DNA from: CAVTWY01 sp963738615
Lineage (GTDB): Bacteria; Pseudomonadota; Gammaproteobacteria; Burkholderiales; Burkholderiaceae_C
Direction: 5' to 3'
Length of the DNA: 64,000 nucleotides
Assembly: GCA_963738615.1 (NCBI GenBank)
Contig: CAVTXI010000004.1
Location: 558,001-622,000 of the forward strand
The notes under the pieces are model-generated. The model saw only the letters and a list, made by a program, of their open reading frames with translations, was not told the origin of the DNA and made no database searches. Shown here piece after piece: positions 1-9,600 of this stretch. How positions within the stretch are numbered: the first letter of the stretch is position 1; the number at the start of each line of letters is the position of its first letter. Made by a program: the position numbers and the translations under genes.

Positions 1-1293
1 GCTCATCGCCGACTCGGTGTAGGTGCCATCGCTGGCATGGAGCTTGGCGAGCGTCGCGTCGATGTCCAGGCCGAGCGAGAACGCCGGCCCGTTGGTGAGC
101 GGCGCCGTCGTCGGCGGCACCTGGAAGATCGTGCCAACCGCGCCCGAGTCGAGGTTCAGCGGCACGGTGAACTCCCAGAACGTGACGCCTGCACCGGTCA
201 CGCCCGGGTCGTACGGGAAGGTTGCGTAGAAACGCTCGCCGTTGGACGTGGTCGCGCCCTTGAAGATGCCATCGATCGCGATCTTCTGCGCCTGCGACAG
301 ACACGTGCCGTCACGCGCGCCGCTGCACGTAGGCACGTCGCGCTCGAGGTTGAACCTTGCCTGGCACGCTTTCGACGCCTGCACCAGCCCGTCGGCTGCG
401 CCGTCGAGCGCGTCGCAGCGCGCCAGCACCGCCGACGCGAGCACCTTGCGCTCGGCCACGGTGAATGCGGTCTCGAGCCCGACCGCCGTCGATGGGTCCG
501 CGGTCGCGACGGTGGCGTATCGCTGCGCGCCCCAGATGTTCGCGAGCGCTGCCAGCGGCAGGTTGTAGCCGGGCGCACCAGCCATGTAGCCGTCGTAGTC
601 CTGCGCGTAGCGCGCAGCGGCCACCAGCGTGTGGCGCCCGCCGTTCGAGCAGCCTCCGAAGTACGAGCGATCGGGCCCTTTGCCGTAGGCCTGCGCGATC
701 GCGGCCTTCGCGATCGGCGTCATCGTGCCCACCGCCTGGTAGCCGTAGTCCAGCCGCGCCTGCGGGTCGATGCCGAACGCGGGGCCGCCGACCGTGGCGT
801 TGTTGTGGCCCGCGTTCGAGCTCAGCACCGCGAAGCCTTGCATCAACGCGCCCGTCAGCGGCCCGCCGCCGCCGCTGTTGCCGAGGGCCATGACCACCGA
901 GCCGTCGATGCCGCCGTTGCCCTGGTGCCAGAAGCGCCCGTTCCACGCCTTGGGCAGGCGCATCTCGAAGCTGATCGCGTAGGACTTGCCGTCGACCGCA
1001 CTCGTGCGCACGTTGGTGCGGCCGGTCACGCGGCAGTGTTCGGCTACGGCCGAGCCGGCCAACATCACCGTGCCGGCGGGCACCGTCGTCGAGGTGTCGA
1101 TGACCGTCGCCGGCAATGACGCGAGGCGCGCGGGCAGTTCGGCGCAGTCGCCGACAAGGGCTGCGCCGACCGCGGGCGACAACTGCGGCAGCGGGTGCCT
1201 GCGTGAGCGGCCGTCGTGCGCTTGCGCCACGGCGACCGTCAGGGTCAGCAGAACAGCAGCGTGCACGGCACGCAGCGCGGGCGATCCAACCAT
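1..1293 (-). CDS. Tannase/feruloyl esterase family protein (C-terminus beyond left edge)
   Basis: Secreted alpha/beta hydrolase of the tannase/feruloyl esterase family, which cleaves ester bonds of plant phenolics such as gallate or hydroxycinnamate esters. 431 codons are visible and the frame is still open at base 1. The start is the ATG at 1293, preceded by a GAAGGAGA ribosome site and followed by a signal peptide (hydrophobic AAVLLTLTVAVAQA). Family hallmarks are the nucleophile motif YFGGCSNGGR near residue 220 and the oxyanion-type segment WHQGNGG. The gene is divergent from a MarR-type gene and may be controlled by it; that is inference. The exact substrate cannot be told from sequence. 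A second member of the family lies at 39554-41346. Confidence 0.85.
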   Translation of the reverse strand, partial: MVGSPALRAVHAAVLLTLTVAVAQAHDGRSRRHPLPQLSPAVGAALVGDCAELPARLASLPATVIDTSTTVPAGTVMLAGSAVAEHCRVTGRTNVRTSAVDGKSYAISFEMRLPKAWNGRFWHQGNGGIDGSVVMALGNSGGGGPLTGALMQGFAVLSSNAGHNNATVGGPAFGIDPQARLDYGYQAVGTMTPIAKAAIAQAYGKGPDRSYFGGCSNGGRHTLVAAARYAQDYDGYMAGAPGYNLPLAALANIWGAQRYATVATADPSTAVGLETAFTVAERKVLASAVLARCDALDGAADGLVQASKACQARFNLERDVPTCSGARDGTCLSQAQKIAIDGIFKGATTSNGERFYATFPYDPGVTGAGVTFWEFTVPLNLDSGAVGTIFQVPPTTAPLTNGPAFSLGLDIDATLAKLHASDGTYTESAMS

Positions 1294-1433
1294 GGTGATG
1301 TCTCCTTCGTGCTCGGCGCACGCATTGTCGAGATCGTTATGGTGATGAACCATTTCCGACGTTGAATCGGTGTTTGCCCGTGGCAGCGGGCAGGCAACGG
1401 TGGTTCAAAGTCGGTTGCGCCACGGAACGATCA
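1294..1433. promoter_or_regulatory. Divergent intergenic region between esterase and MarR gene
   Basis: These 140 bases separate the start codons of the tannase-family gene and the MarR-type gene, so promoters for both and any MarR operator should lie here. I see no clear perfect palindrome or consensus promoter. The call rests on gene arrangement alone. Confidence 0.35.
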
Positions 1434-1925
1434 ATGCCCCTTCAACCACGCCTGCCTCGCGAAGCACGCACACCCCAGGCCCAGCTTGTCGAGGGCCCGG
1501 CACACCGGATCGTCGGCTACCAGTTGGCTCAGGCGTCGATCGTCACGTCAAAGGTCTTCGAACAGGTGGCCGCGCAACACGCGGCTGACGCGCGGCTGCG
1601 CCCGGTGGAGTTCACGCTGCTGGCGTTGGTGCTCGACAACCCCGACGTCACCGCGCGGCAGTTGTCGCGCGCGCTGGCGATCACGCCGCCGAACCTTGTC
1701 GGCCGGCTCGAGCAGATGCAGTCGCGTGGTTTCATCGACCGAAAGCGCAGCGAACACGACGGCCGCGCGCAGTCCATCCGCCTGACGCCTGCGGGTCGCA
1801 AGCTGGTGCAGCGCTACGCGGGCCTGCTGGACGAGGGCGAACAGGCCGCGCTGGCGGCGTTAAGCGCGGGTGAGCGCGCGATCCTGATCGAGTTGCTGCA
1901 CAAGGTTGCGCTCGGCCGGCGGTAA
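1434..1925 (+). CDS. MarR family transcriptional regulator
   Basis: Winged-helix DNA-binding repressor of the MarR family, 163 residues from the ATG at 1434, a normal size for the family. A TTG at 1362 would add 24 residues unlike any MarR N-terminus and is disfavoured. The core is recognisable: helix-turn-helix around TARQLSRALAITPPNLVGRL, then the wing with the family signature DRKRSEHDGRAQSIRLT, then a C-terminal dimerisation helix. MarR proteins near esterase genes often respond to aromatic acids. Here the divergent neighbour is a tannase-family esterase, so local control of that gene is likely but not shown. Confidence 0.85.
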   Translation: MPLQPRLPREARTPQAQLVEGPAHRIVGYQLAQASIVTSKVFEQVAAQHAADARLRPVEFTLLALVLDNPDVTARQLSRALAITPPNLVGRLEQMQSRGFIDRKRSEHDGRAQSIRLTPAGRKLVQRYAGLLDEGEQAALAALSAGERAILIELLHKVALGRR

Positions 1926-1941
1926 CTGCCGACGGCGCAGT

Positions 1942-2412
1942 TCAGGCACGGTGGTACGGGTGCCCCTGCGTCAGCGACCACGCACGGTACAGCGCTTCGA
2001 CCAATACCACACGCGCAAGTGCGTGCGGCAGCGTCAGGTCCGACAGGCGCAACGTCTCTTCAGCCGCGGCGCGCAGCGGTGGGTGCAGCCCATCCGGGCC
2101 ACCGATGATCAGCGCGACATCGCGGCCGTCGGCCAGCCAGACGCGAAGACGCTGCGCGAGTTGCTCGGTGCTGCGGCGTTCGCCGCGTTCGTCCAGCACG
2201 ACACGGCGTGAACCGCGGGGCACCGCGGCTTCGATGCGCTGCGCCTCCGCGGCCATCAGTGCATCGACGGTCTTGCCGGTCGTGCGTGACTCGGCCTTGA
2301 CGGCCCTGATCTCGAGGCGGCACTCGGGCGCAAAGCGCTTCGTGTAGTCGTCGCAGGCCGCGTCGGCCCATGCCGGCAGGCGCTGGCCCACGGCGACCAG
2401 CAACAGCTTCAT
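1942..2412 (-). CDS. rlmH: 23S rRNA (pseudouridine1915-N3)-methyltransferase RlmH
   Basis: SPOUT-class methyltransferase that methylates pseudouridine 1915 in helix 69 of 23S rRNA. From its own ATG at 2412 the protein has 156 residues, exactly the family length. Signatures are LDERGE, the SAM-binding loop IIGGPDG and the C-terminal RVVLVEALYRAW...GHPYHR block. It also reads in frame from the upstream rsfS, an arrangement best explained by a one-base change in the rsfS tail. It is the last gene of the yebC-purD-hemF-nadD-rsfS-rlmH run. The maf and rng genes that often follow in relatives are absent, and a convergent MarR gene ends 16 bases away. Confidence 0.92.
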   Translation of the reverse strand: MKLLLVAVGQRLPAWADAACDDYTKRFAPECRLEIRAVKAESRTTGKTVDALMAAEAQRIEAAVPRGSRRVVLDERGERRSTEQLAQRLRVWLADGRDVALIIGGPDGLHPPLRAAAEETLRLSDLTLPHALARVVLVEALYRAWSLTQGHPYHRA

Positions 2413-2988
2413 GCCTTGCGGCGTGGCGGCGGAGGCTTGCGGCCCGACGCGGTGCGCGACGCTGTTTTTTTCGCCGCAGGCGTCTTCACCACAGGATTCC
2501 TGCCCGGCGGCTTTTTTGACCGCGGTTTTCTTCGCTGTGACCTTCTTCGCTGCGGTTTTCTTTGCTGTGGTCTTCTTAGCCGCGGTCACTTTCGCTTCGG
2601 GTTCGGCTCTCTTCGCCGCCGCGCTCGCACCGGTCGGCAAGCCGCCGCCCAGCTTCACGTTCACGGCCTTGCCTCCCCAGAGCTCCTCGAGGTTGTAGTA
2701 CTGGCGAATCGCCGGCTGCATGATGTGCGCGACGGCGGCACCGCAGTCGACGATGATCCATTCGCCGTTGACTTCACCTTCGACGCTCAGCACCGGCATA
2801 CCCCGCGACTTGACCGCGTCACGCACGCTGACCGCGAGCGCTTTGGTCTGACGGTTGCTGGTGCCCGACGCGACGATCACGCGTTCGAACTCCGAGGTCA
2901 GCTGTTCGGTGTTGTAGATGCGGATGTCATGCGCCTTGACGTCTTCGAGTCCATCGACGATGGCGCGTTGCAGCTTGCGGATGTCCAT
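1942..2988 (-). CDS. rsfS: RsfS ribosomal silencing factor, read in frame into RlmH (fused reading frame)
   Basis: Residues 1-115 are a complete RsfS (YbeB/Iojap) domain, which binds uL14 of the large ribosomal subunit and blocks subunit joining. Residues 126-160 form a Lys/Ala-rich tail, common in Burkholderiales RsfS. The frame then runs without a stop into a complete RlmH starting at Met193. The linker (about residues 160-192) is odd: in the +1 frame it continues the Lys/Pro/Ala tail and ends in a TGA that overlaps the rlmH ATG as ATGA. One extra base in the A6 run at 2512-2517 (seen as T6 on the plus strand) would explain the fusion. The gene starts next to the nadD stop codon. The RsfS call is firm; a real fusion protein is doubtful. 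Confidence 0.8.
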   Translation of the reverse strand: MDIRKLQRAIVDGLEDVKAHDIRIYNTEQLTSEFERVIVASGTSNRQTKALAVSVRDAVKSRGMPVLSVEGEVNGEWIIVDCGAAVAHIMQPAIRQYYNLEELWGGKAVNVKLGGGLPTGASAAAKRAEPEAKVTAAKKTTAKKTAAKKVTAKKTAVKKAAGQESCGEDACGEKNSVAHRVGPQASAATPQGMKLLLVAVGQRLPAWADAACDDYTKRFAPECRLEIRAVKAESRTTGKTVDALMAAEAQRIEAAVPRGSRRVVLDERGERRSTEQLAQRLRVWLADGRDVALIIGGPDGLHPPLRAAAEETLRLSDLTLPHALARVVLVEALYRAWSLTQGHPYHRA

Positions 2989-3612
2989 TCAATTCCTGTT
3001 GGCAGCCGTGAATGCACGGCGATAAAGGCCGTGCTGGTCAATATAGCCCGCGACCTTCGCGGGAACCATGTCGGTGATGCTTTCGCCGCGCATCACACGG
3101 TCGCGGATTTGCGTCGAAGACACAGGCACCGCATGCATGCTCAGCGCCAGCGTTCGTCGGCCCGCGGCTGCGATGGCCGCGCGCACCTCATCGTTCGTGG
3201 CGGGTGCCTGGCCGTCGCGAGCCACCACCGCCAGGTCAGCGCGCTCGACGATGTCGCGCCAGCGGTGCCAGGTGTCGAAGCGCGCGTACTGGTCCTGCCC
3301 GATCACGAGCAACCAGGTGTCGCGCGGTGATTCGAGCGCCAGCGCGTCGAGCGTGTCGGCGGTATAGGTCGGACCGGCACGCGCGGTCTCGCGCTCGTCG
3401 ATGACGTCAATCGCGTCGGCCGCGTCAGTCACCAAGCGCAGCATCGCGACGCGGTGAACGGCCGGCGCGAGCACGCGCGTCTTCTGCCATGGCGCACCCA
3501 CCGGCATCCAGCGCAGTTGGTCGATCGGCAGCTGCTGCCGCGCCGCGTCGGCCACGGCCAAGTGCCCTAAATGAACCGGATCGAAACTGCCACCGTAGAT
3601 ACCGACCCGCAT
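2989..3612 (-). CDS. nadD: Nicotinate-nucleotide adenylyltransferase NadD
   Basis: Adenylates nicotinate mononucleotide to deamido-NAD with ATP, in cytosolic NAD biosynthesis. The 207-residue protein has the nucleotidyltransferase signature GGSFDPVHLGH at residues 8-18 and the C-terminal SSTQIRDR motif that binds ATP phosphates. Its ATG abuts the hemF stop codon and its stop abuts the rsfS ATG, so the three genes are almost certainly one transcript with coupled translation. The nadD-rsfS-rlmH order is widespread in proteobacteria. Confidence 0.95.
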   Translation of the reverse strand: MRVGIYGGSFDPVHLGHLAVADAARQQLPIDQLRWMPVGAPWQKTRVLAPAVHRVAMLRLVTDAADAIDVIDERETARAGPTYTADTLDALALESPRDTWLLVIGQDQYARFDTWHRWRDIVERADLAVVARDGQAPATNDEVRAAIAAAGRRTLALSMHAVPVSSTQIRDRVMRGESITDMVPAKVAGYIDQHGLYRRAFTAANRN

Positions 3613-4566
3613 TCAGGCCAACCGATCCAGCGGGTTCAACCAGTCACGCGGCGGCAGGAAGTGCGTGTACAGCTTCGCCTCGGGTGTACCAGGCACGGGC
3701 TTCCAGTCGTAGCGCCACGTCGCCAGCGGCGGCATCGACATCAGGATGCTTTCGGTGCGGCCACTGCCATGCAGGCCGAAGTGCGTTCCGCGGTCCCACA
3801 CGAGGTTGAACTCGACGTAGCGCCCGCGGCGATACGCCTGGAATTCGCGCTCGCGCTCGCCGTAAGGCAAGACGCGCCGCCGCTTCACGATCGGCAGATA
3901 CGCGTCGATCAACGCGTTACCAACCGCCTGCGTCATCTCGAAGCTGCGCGCCATGCCCAGTTCGGCGAAGTCGTCGAAGAACACGCCGCCGACGCCACGT
4001 GCCTCGGCGCGATGCTTCAGAAAGAAGTACTCGTCGCACCAACGCTTGAAGCGCGGGTACAGATCCGCGTCGAACGGTGCGAGCGCATCGCGACACGTGG
4101 CGTGAAAGTGGCGCGCGTCTTCTTCGACGCCGTAGTACGGCGTCAGGTCCATGCCGCCGCCGAACCAGGCGACAGGCTCGCGGCCTTCGGGCATGGCGCG
4201 CAACATGCGCACGTTCATGTGCACGGTGGGCACGTGCGGGTTGATCGGGTGCATGACCAGCGACACGCCGATCGCTTCGAACGGTGCACCCGCCAAGTCG
4301 GCGCGGTGCTGCGTGGCCGAAGGCGGCAGCGCCTTGCCTCGCACGTGGCTGAAGTTGCAGCCGCCGCGTTCGAACACTCCACCGTGTTCGACCAGCCGCG
4401 AGATGCCGTCGCCCTCGAGCGCGCCACCTTCGGGCCGAGTCCATGCGTCGGAGATGAAGGTGTGGCCGTCTTCGGCCTCGAGGGCGTCGATGATTCGCGA
4501 CTGAAGGCCAACGAACCACGCACGCGCTTCGGAGACTGGCGTCACGGTCGGGATCGACATCGACAT
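3613..4566 (-). CDS. hemF: Oxygen-dependent coproporphyrinogen III oxidase HemF
   Basis: Aerobic heme biosynthesis enzyme that oxidatively decarboxylates coproporphyrinogen III to protoporphyrinogen IX. From the ATG at 4566 (or the in-frame ATG at 4560) it has 317 residues, close to the usual length of about 300. A longer reading from 4689 would overlap purD and adds a low-complexity Arg/Ser stretch, so it is rejected. Family blocks visible are GVSLVMHPINPH, the HMNVRM segment, WFGGGMDLTPYY and the C-terminal RGTHFGLHGSGRTESILMS. It lies 10 bases after the purD stop and directly before nadD in the same operon. Confidence 0.94.
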   Translation of the reverse strand: MSMSIPTVTPVSEARAWFVGLQSRIIDALEAEDGHTFISDAWTRPEGGALEGDGISRLVEHGGVFERGGCNFSHVRGKALPPSATQHRADLAGAPFEAIGVSLVMHPINPHVPTVHMNVRMLRAMPEGREPVAWFGGGMDLTPYYGVEEDARHFHATCRDALAPFDADLYPRFKRWCDEYFFLKHRAEARGVGGVFFDDFAELGMARSFEMTQAVGNALIDAYLPIVKRRRVLPYGEREREFQAYRRGRYVEFNLVWDRGTHFGLHGSGRTESILMSMPPLATWRYDWKPVPGTPEAKLYTHFLPPRDWLNPLDRLA

Positions 4567-4576
4567 CGACGCTGTG

Positions 4577-5857
4577 CTACCTGGGCTTGATGGCGCGATG
4601 GCCGATGTCGGTGCGGTACTGCGCACCCTCGAAGCCGATCGGCGACAAGAAGTCGTACGCGGCCTGTTGCGCGGTGCGAGTCGATTCACCCAGCGCCGTC
4701 ACGCACAACACGCGCCCGCCGTTGGTCACGACCTTGCCGTCGCGCTCGGTGGTACCGGCGTGAAAGACCACCGCGTCCTCCTTCGCCATCGGCAGGCCGT
4801 TGATCATGTCGCCCTTGCGAGGCTCGTCGGGGTAGCCATGCGCGGCCATCACCACGCCCAGCGCGACGCGACGGTCCCACTGAAGTTCTTTGTCGGGCAG
4901 GTGGCCTTCGGCAGCGTGCAGCAGCAGTTCGGTCAGGTCACTGCGCAGGCGCATCAGGATCGGTTGCGCTTCGGGGTCACCCAGGCGCGCGTTGAACTCG
5001 ACGGCGCGCGGGTTGCCCTTGGCGTCGATCATCAGCCCGGCGTAAAGGAAGCCGGTGAAAGGCATGCCGTCGCGCGCCATGCCGGCCAGTGTGGGCTGGA
5101 TGATTTCCTTCATCACGCGCGCATGCACATTGGGCGTGACGACCGGTGCAGGCGAATACGCGCCCATGCCCCCGGTGTTCGGTCCTTCGTCGCTGTTGCG
5201 CAGGCGCTTGTGGTCCTGGCTGGTGGCCAGCGGCACCGCACGCAGGCCGTCGCTGACGACGATGAAGCTGGCCTCTTCGCCTTCCATGAATTCTTCGACC
5301 ACGACGCGCGCGCCTTCGACGTTGTGCACGATGCCGCCGTCGTCGGCAAACACGCGTTCGAGCGCGGCGATCGCCTCGTCGACCGTGGTCGCAACCACCA
5401 CGCCCTTGCCTGCCGCCAGCCCGTCGGCCTTGATCACGACCGGCGCGCCGTAGCCCTTCACGTAGCTGCGCGCTTCCCGATAGTTGGAAAAGGTCTGATG
5501 GCGCGCGGTGGGAATGTTGTGGCGCTTCATGAACGCCTTGGCGAAAGCCTTCGAGCTCTCGAGTTGCGCCGCGGCCTTCGTCGGGCCGAAGATCTTCAAT
5601 CCCCGCGCGCGGAACACGTCGACGATGCCCGCGGCCAACGGCCCTTCGGGCCCAACCACCGTCAGCCCGATCGGCTCCTTCTCGGCGAAGTCGGCCAGCG
5701 CCTGGATGTCGGTGATGTCGAGGTTCTTCAGCCGCGGGTCATGCGCCGTGCCCGCATTGCCGGGTGCCACGTAGACCATCTGCACGCGCGCCGATCGCGC
5801 CAGCTTCCACGCCAGCGCGTGTTCACGCCCCCCGCCACCGACGACCAGAACTTTCAT
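4577..5857 (-). CDS. purD: Phosphoribosylamine-glycine ligase PurD
   Basis: GAR synthetase, second step of de novo purine synthesis: ATP-dependent joining of glycine to phosphoribosylamine. The 426-residue protein starts with MKVLVVGGGGREHALAW, typical of PurD. It has the ATP-grasp core (GYGAPVVIKADGLAAGKGV near residues 135-151) and the metal-binding VEFNARLGDPEAQ segment near residue 285. The start codon overlaps the yebC stop as ATGA, which implies translational coupling. Length and all key blocks are normal. Confidence 0.96.
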   Translation of the reverse strand: MKVLVVGGGGREHALAWKLARSARVQMVYVAPGNAGTAHDPRLKNLDITDIQALADFAEKEPIGLTVVGPEGPLAAGIVDVFRARGLKIFGPTKAAAQLESSKAFAKAFMKRHNIPTARHQTFSNYREARSYVKGYGAPVVIKADGLAAGKGVVVATTVDEAIAALERVFADDGGIVHNVEGARVVVEEFMEGEEASFIVVSDGLRAVPLATSQDHKRLRNSDEGPNTGGMGAYSPAPVVTPNVHARVMKEIIQPTLAGMARDGMPFTGFLYAGLMIDAKGNPRAVEFNARLGDPEAQPILMRLRSDLTELLLHAAEGHLPDKELQWDRRVALGVVMAAHGYPDEPRKGDMINGLPMAKEDAVVFHAGTTERDGKVVTNGGRVLCVTALGESTRTAQQAAYDFLSPIGFEGAQYRTDIGHRAIKPR

Positions 5858-6573
5858 AGTTCGGCGTTGTGATAAACGTCTTGCACGTCGTCCAGATCTT
5901 CGAGCGCGTCGAGCAGCTTCTGCATGCGTGCGGCGTCGTCGCCCTCGAGGGCGATGGTGTTTTCGCCGCGCATCGTCACGTCGGCGGCCGCGGCGGTCAG
6001 GCCAGCTTTTTCGAGCGCGGTCTTCACCGTCTCGAAGTCGCCGGCCGGGGTCAACACTTCGATCGACCCGTCTTCACCCGCGATCACGTCTTCGGCGCCT
6101 GCGTCCAGCGCAGCTTCCATCACCTTGTCTTCACTGGTGCCGGGTTCGAAGATCAACTGCCCGCAGTGCTTGAACTGGAACGCCACCGAACCCTCGGTGC
6201 CGAGGTTGCCGCCATGCTTGCTGAACGCGTGGCGAACGTCGGCGACGGTGCGCACACGGTTGTCGGTCATGCAGTCGACGATGACGGCCGCCCCGCCGAT
6301 GCCGTAGCCCTCGTAGCGAATCTCTTCATAGCTCACGCCCTCGAGATTGCCCGTGGCCTTGTCGATGTTGCGCTTGATCGTGTCAGCCGGAAGGTTCACC
6401 GCCTTGGCCTTGTCGATCGCCAGACGCAGCCGCGGGTTGCCGAACACATCACCACCGCCCTGGCGCGCCGCGACCATGATTTCGCGGATCGCACGCGTCC
6501 ACAGCTTGCCGCGCTTTTCGTCCTGGCGCCCCTTGCGGTGCTGGATGTTGGCCCATTTGGAATGGCCGGCCAT
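5854..6573 (-). CDS. YebC/PmpR family DNA-binding regulator (TACO1 family)
   Basis: 239-residue member of the YebC/PmpR/TACO1 family. Members have been described as transcriptional regulators and, more recently, as factors easing translation of proline-rich stretches. The start is the ATG at 6573, giving the invariant N-terminus MAGHSKWANIQHRK and preceded by GGAGCAA; upstream in-frame codons are not needed. The block GYGPGG appears here as GYGIGG. First gene of the operon, with a four-base overlap into purD. Length is standard. Confidence 0.93.
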   Translation of the reverse strand: MAGHSKWANIQHRKGRQDEKRGKLWTRAIREIMVAARQGGGDVFGNPRLRLAIDKAKAVNLPADTIKRNIDKATGNLEGVSYEEIRYEGYGIGGAAVIVDCMTDNRVRTVADVRHAFSKHGGNLGTEGSVAFQFKHCGQLIFEPGTSEDKVMEAALDAGAEDVIAGEDGSIEVLTPAGDFETVKTALEKAGLTAAAADVTMRGENTIALEGDDAARMQKLLDALEDLDDVQDVYHNAEL

Positions 6574-6658
6574 GAGGGAGTTGCTCCTGTTGTTCGAGCC
6601 GTGGATTCTCATACCAATTGACGATGACGCCGACGCGGTACCCGCCTACCGTCTCGGC

Positions 6659-9600
6659 ATGTTCCCGCTGGCGCAGTTGAAGGGCTTGACCCGGAGCGAC
6701 CTCCTGACTTTGGTGGTGTTCCTGATGGTCATGCTCGACGTCGTGCTCGAGTTGCCCGGAGGTGTGGGGCCCAGCCACTTGCTGCTCCTGGGTTCGAACG
6801 ACGCGCCCGAGATGATGGCCATGAAGGAGGCGTGGGAACGATTGTGGATCGTGTACCTACGCGCGATGGACATCCAGTTCGTCCTGCTGTGCGCGTTGTT
6901 CTTCGTGCTCGACACCGCGCTGTTCGTGCCCTTGTACCTGATGCTGCTTCTCGGCGCGGCGCGTCGCGTGTCGAGTGTGACGTTCGTGCCCTGGGCGAGC
7001 ACGCTGGGTCGGGTGCTGATGGCGCTGTCGCTGCTGCTCGCTTGCGTCGACGTGCTCGAGAACGCGTCGGGCCTCGCGCGGCTCAGCGTCAGGGTGGTCG
7101 ACTCCAGCTTCGGCCTGTTGCTCGCCGGGGCGATTGCGACCGTGGTGGCATCGTTGCTTGCGCAGCGGGTGTGGCGCGTGGCGTCGGGCCGCCCAGAAGA
7201 CCAGCCGTTGCGCCGAGGCTTGACGTGGACGACGGTTCTGGCCACGACATTCGTGCTGGCACATGGCTGTGTGCTCTATCCGATGCTGGACATAGGGCGC
7301 GCGGTCGCGTGGGCCAAATACGTGCTCGCGGGCTCGACCGCGCTGGGCTTCTCGGCGTTCGCCCTGGCGTGGCTCTTCGGCGTCGGGGCAGACAACAACG
7401 AGCCGTCCAACGGCGGCGCAGATCGCGATTCGATCGCTGCGAGGGTGGACCATCGAGCAAAGCTGCGCAAGGGTTTTGGCAACGTCCTCTGGCGCATACG
7501 CTACGTGATCTCGGCGCTGATCCTCTTCGCCGCGCTGACGCTGCACTCGGATCAATCCCGCGACGTGATCGTCGGTCTTGCCGACAGCTTGTACGAATCA
7601 CTGCGTCGGCCCATGACGTGGGATGCGCTGCAGCGCCTAACCGCCGGGTTGATTGCACTTGTGCTGACGGCGGCTGGCGTTTGGGCGCTGTCGTTCTCGT
7701 GCTGGCTTTGGACATGTCTTGTGTGTCGCATCCCGCGCGCCGACGCTCGCGACCGCCGTTCCGGCGCCGACCTGGGGCAGGCGCCGCAGCACCTCGCGCG
7801 TGCGTTGGCACTCGTGCCGCCCTTCATCGTCGCGCTCGCGACGGCCCAGGCCGCGCGCGACGCGGCGTGGGCCGATGCCAGCGAAAGCCGGACCGGTGCT
7901 CCGCTCGTGCTGTTGCTCCTGGGCGTGGCTTGCGCTATGGGTGCGGTCTGGTTCTGGCACCGCATCAAGCACAGAGTCTCGAGTGAGAGCGCCTGCTACA
8001 ACGACAAATCGTTTGATCCGGCCAAGGCGTCGCAGGCGCTGAACGATCCGCACTACCGGTTGTTCGGCCTGCACGCGACGTCGCTACCGGTCGCCGCGCT
8101 GGTCGTCGCGGTCCTGACCCGGGTTGCGACTGTCCTGCTGCCCATTCCGCTTCCGTTTGCATTCGTCGTGATCGTGTGGTCGTTGGTCGCCTGGCTAGGC
8201 ATCTTCGGCTGGCTGTCGCTGAAAGAGACGCGTGAGTCGAAGCCCTGGTTGATCCTGATCATTGCAGTCACGACTGCACTCAGTGTTCTCGGATTGACGC
8301 AGAACCACGACGTGAGGCTTGTGCAACCCGGCGTTGACGCGACCCTGATGTCCGCGTCAGCGATGTCCATCGCGACCATCGTCCTGACCGCTGTGGTCGT
8401 CGCCTCGGCCCTGTGGATCCGGTACTACCCCGAGCGCTGGGCGTCGACGCTTGGCGCAACGTTCCTGGCTGCATGGTCGGTTCTGTTCGTGACCGACCGA
8501 CGAGACGCAGCTCACGAGCAGACGCGCGAAGCTGCGGCACACGAACCACGTCCCACGCTCGCTGAATTCATCGATGGTTGGTCGGCGACGTACCGCGCAT
8601 CAACCGACAAGCCGAACGCTGTCATTGTGGTAGCCGAAGGAGGTGGCATGCGCGCGGCGTACTGGACCGCCCGCAGCCTGCAACAGCTGACAAACCGCAT
8701 CTCAGGGTTCGATCGCCAGATCCTCGCGCTATCGGGCGTGTCGGGCGGCGCCCTCGGTTCCAGCGTCTATCGCGCCTGTCTCGACGCCAGCCGGAGACAC
8801 ACGTCCCAAGAGGATCAGGCCAACGTACTCGACAAGTGCGTCGGCAAGTTCGGCGACAGCGACCTACTGACGCCACTGGTCGGCGCCTGGCTCCTCGAAG
8901 ACGCGCTCGCTCGGTTCCTTCCGACGTTCGGGCTCTGGCCTGTGCGCCCATGCGGGTTGCGGTTTCCTGTCGCGCGGCTTGTGGTTCGAGAGCGCCATCG
9001 AGCGCGCGGTGCCTGGGATGAGCGCGGGTCTCGCCCAAACGGCTGCCGGCGGGCCGCAGCTCTTCCTGAACTCGACATGGGTCGAGACAGGCGACCGCGC
9101 GATCGCCTCCGGCGTGCGGACCGAAACGGCTCGCGATGGCTTGAGCGTTTCGCTGGGCCTGCCGAACGTTCGCGACCAGTTGACCTACGCCGACGGCAAG
9201 CGCAGCGCTCGCGCGCAAACGATGCTGTTGACCGCTGAAGGTGTGATGCCGGCGCACCCGGACGATGATCGGACGGTCGTGCCGAGCGACATGCCGTTGT
9301 CGGCAGCGGCGCACAACGCCTCGCGCTTCCCGTACGTCAACGCCATCGGGCGCCTGCGCTCACGAGACGGACGCGGCGGGCACCTCGCGGACGGCGGCTA
9401 CTTCGACAACTCTGGAGCCCACACCGCCATCGACATCCTGCGGCACCTGCGTGCCTGGGTCGACAAGCCCTGCAACGGGTCGCAGCCCTGCGTCGACTCA
9501 GCGGCGAAGCTGCACGACGAACTGAACGTCAAGATCCTTCTGATCCAGACCGGCGTTGGGCGCGAATGTGGCCATGTCCCCCCGTCGTGGCGTTTGAGCT

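Noticed and set aside
4574..5872. Plus-strand reading frame of 432 codons
   Set aside because: Mirror of purD on the other strand; composition is Arg/His/Val-rich and without motif.
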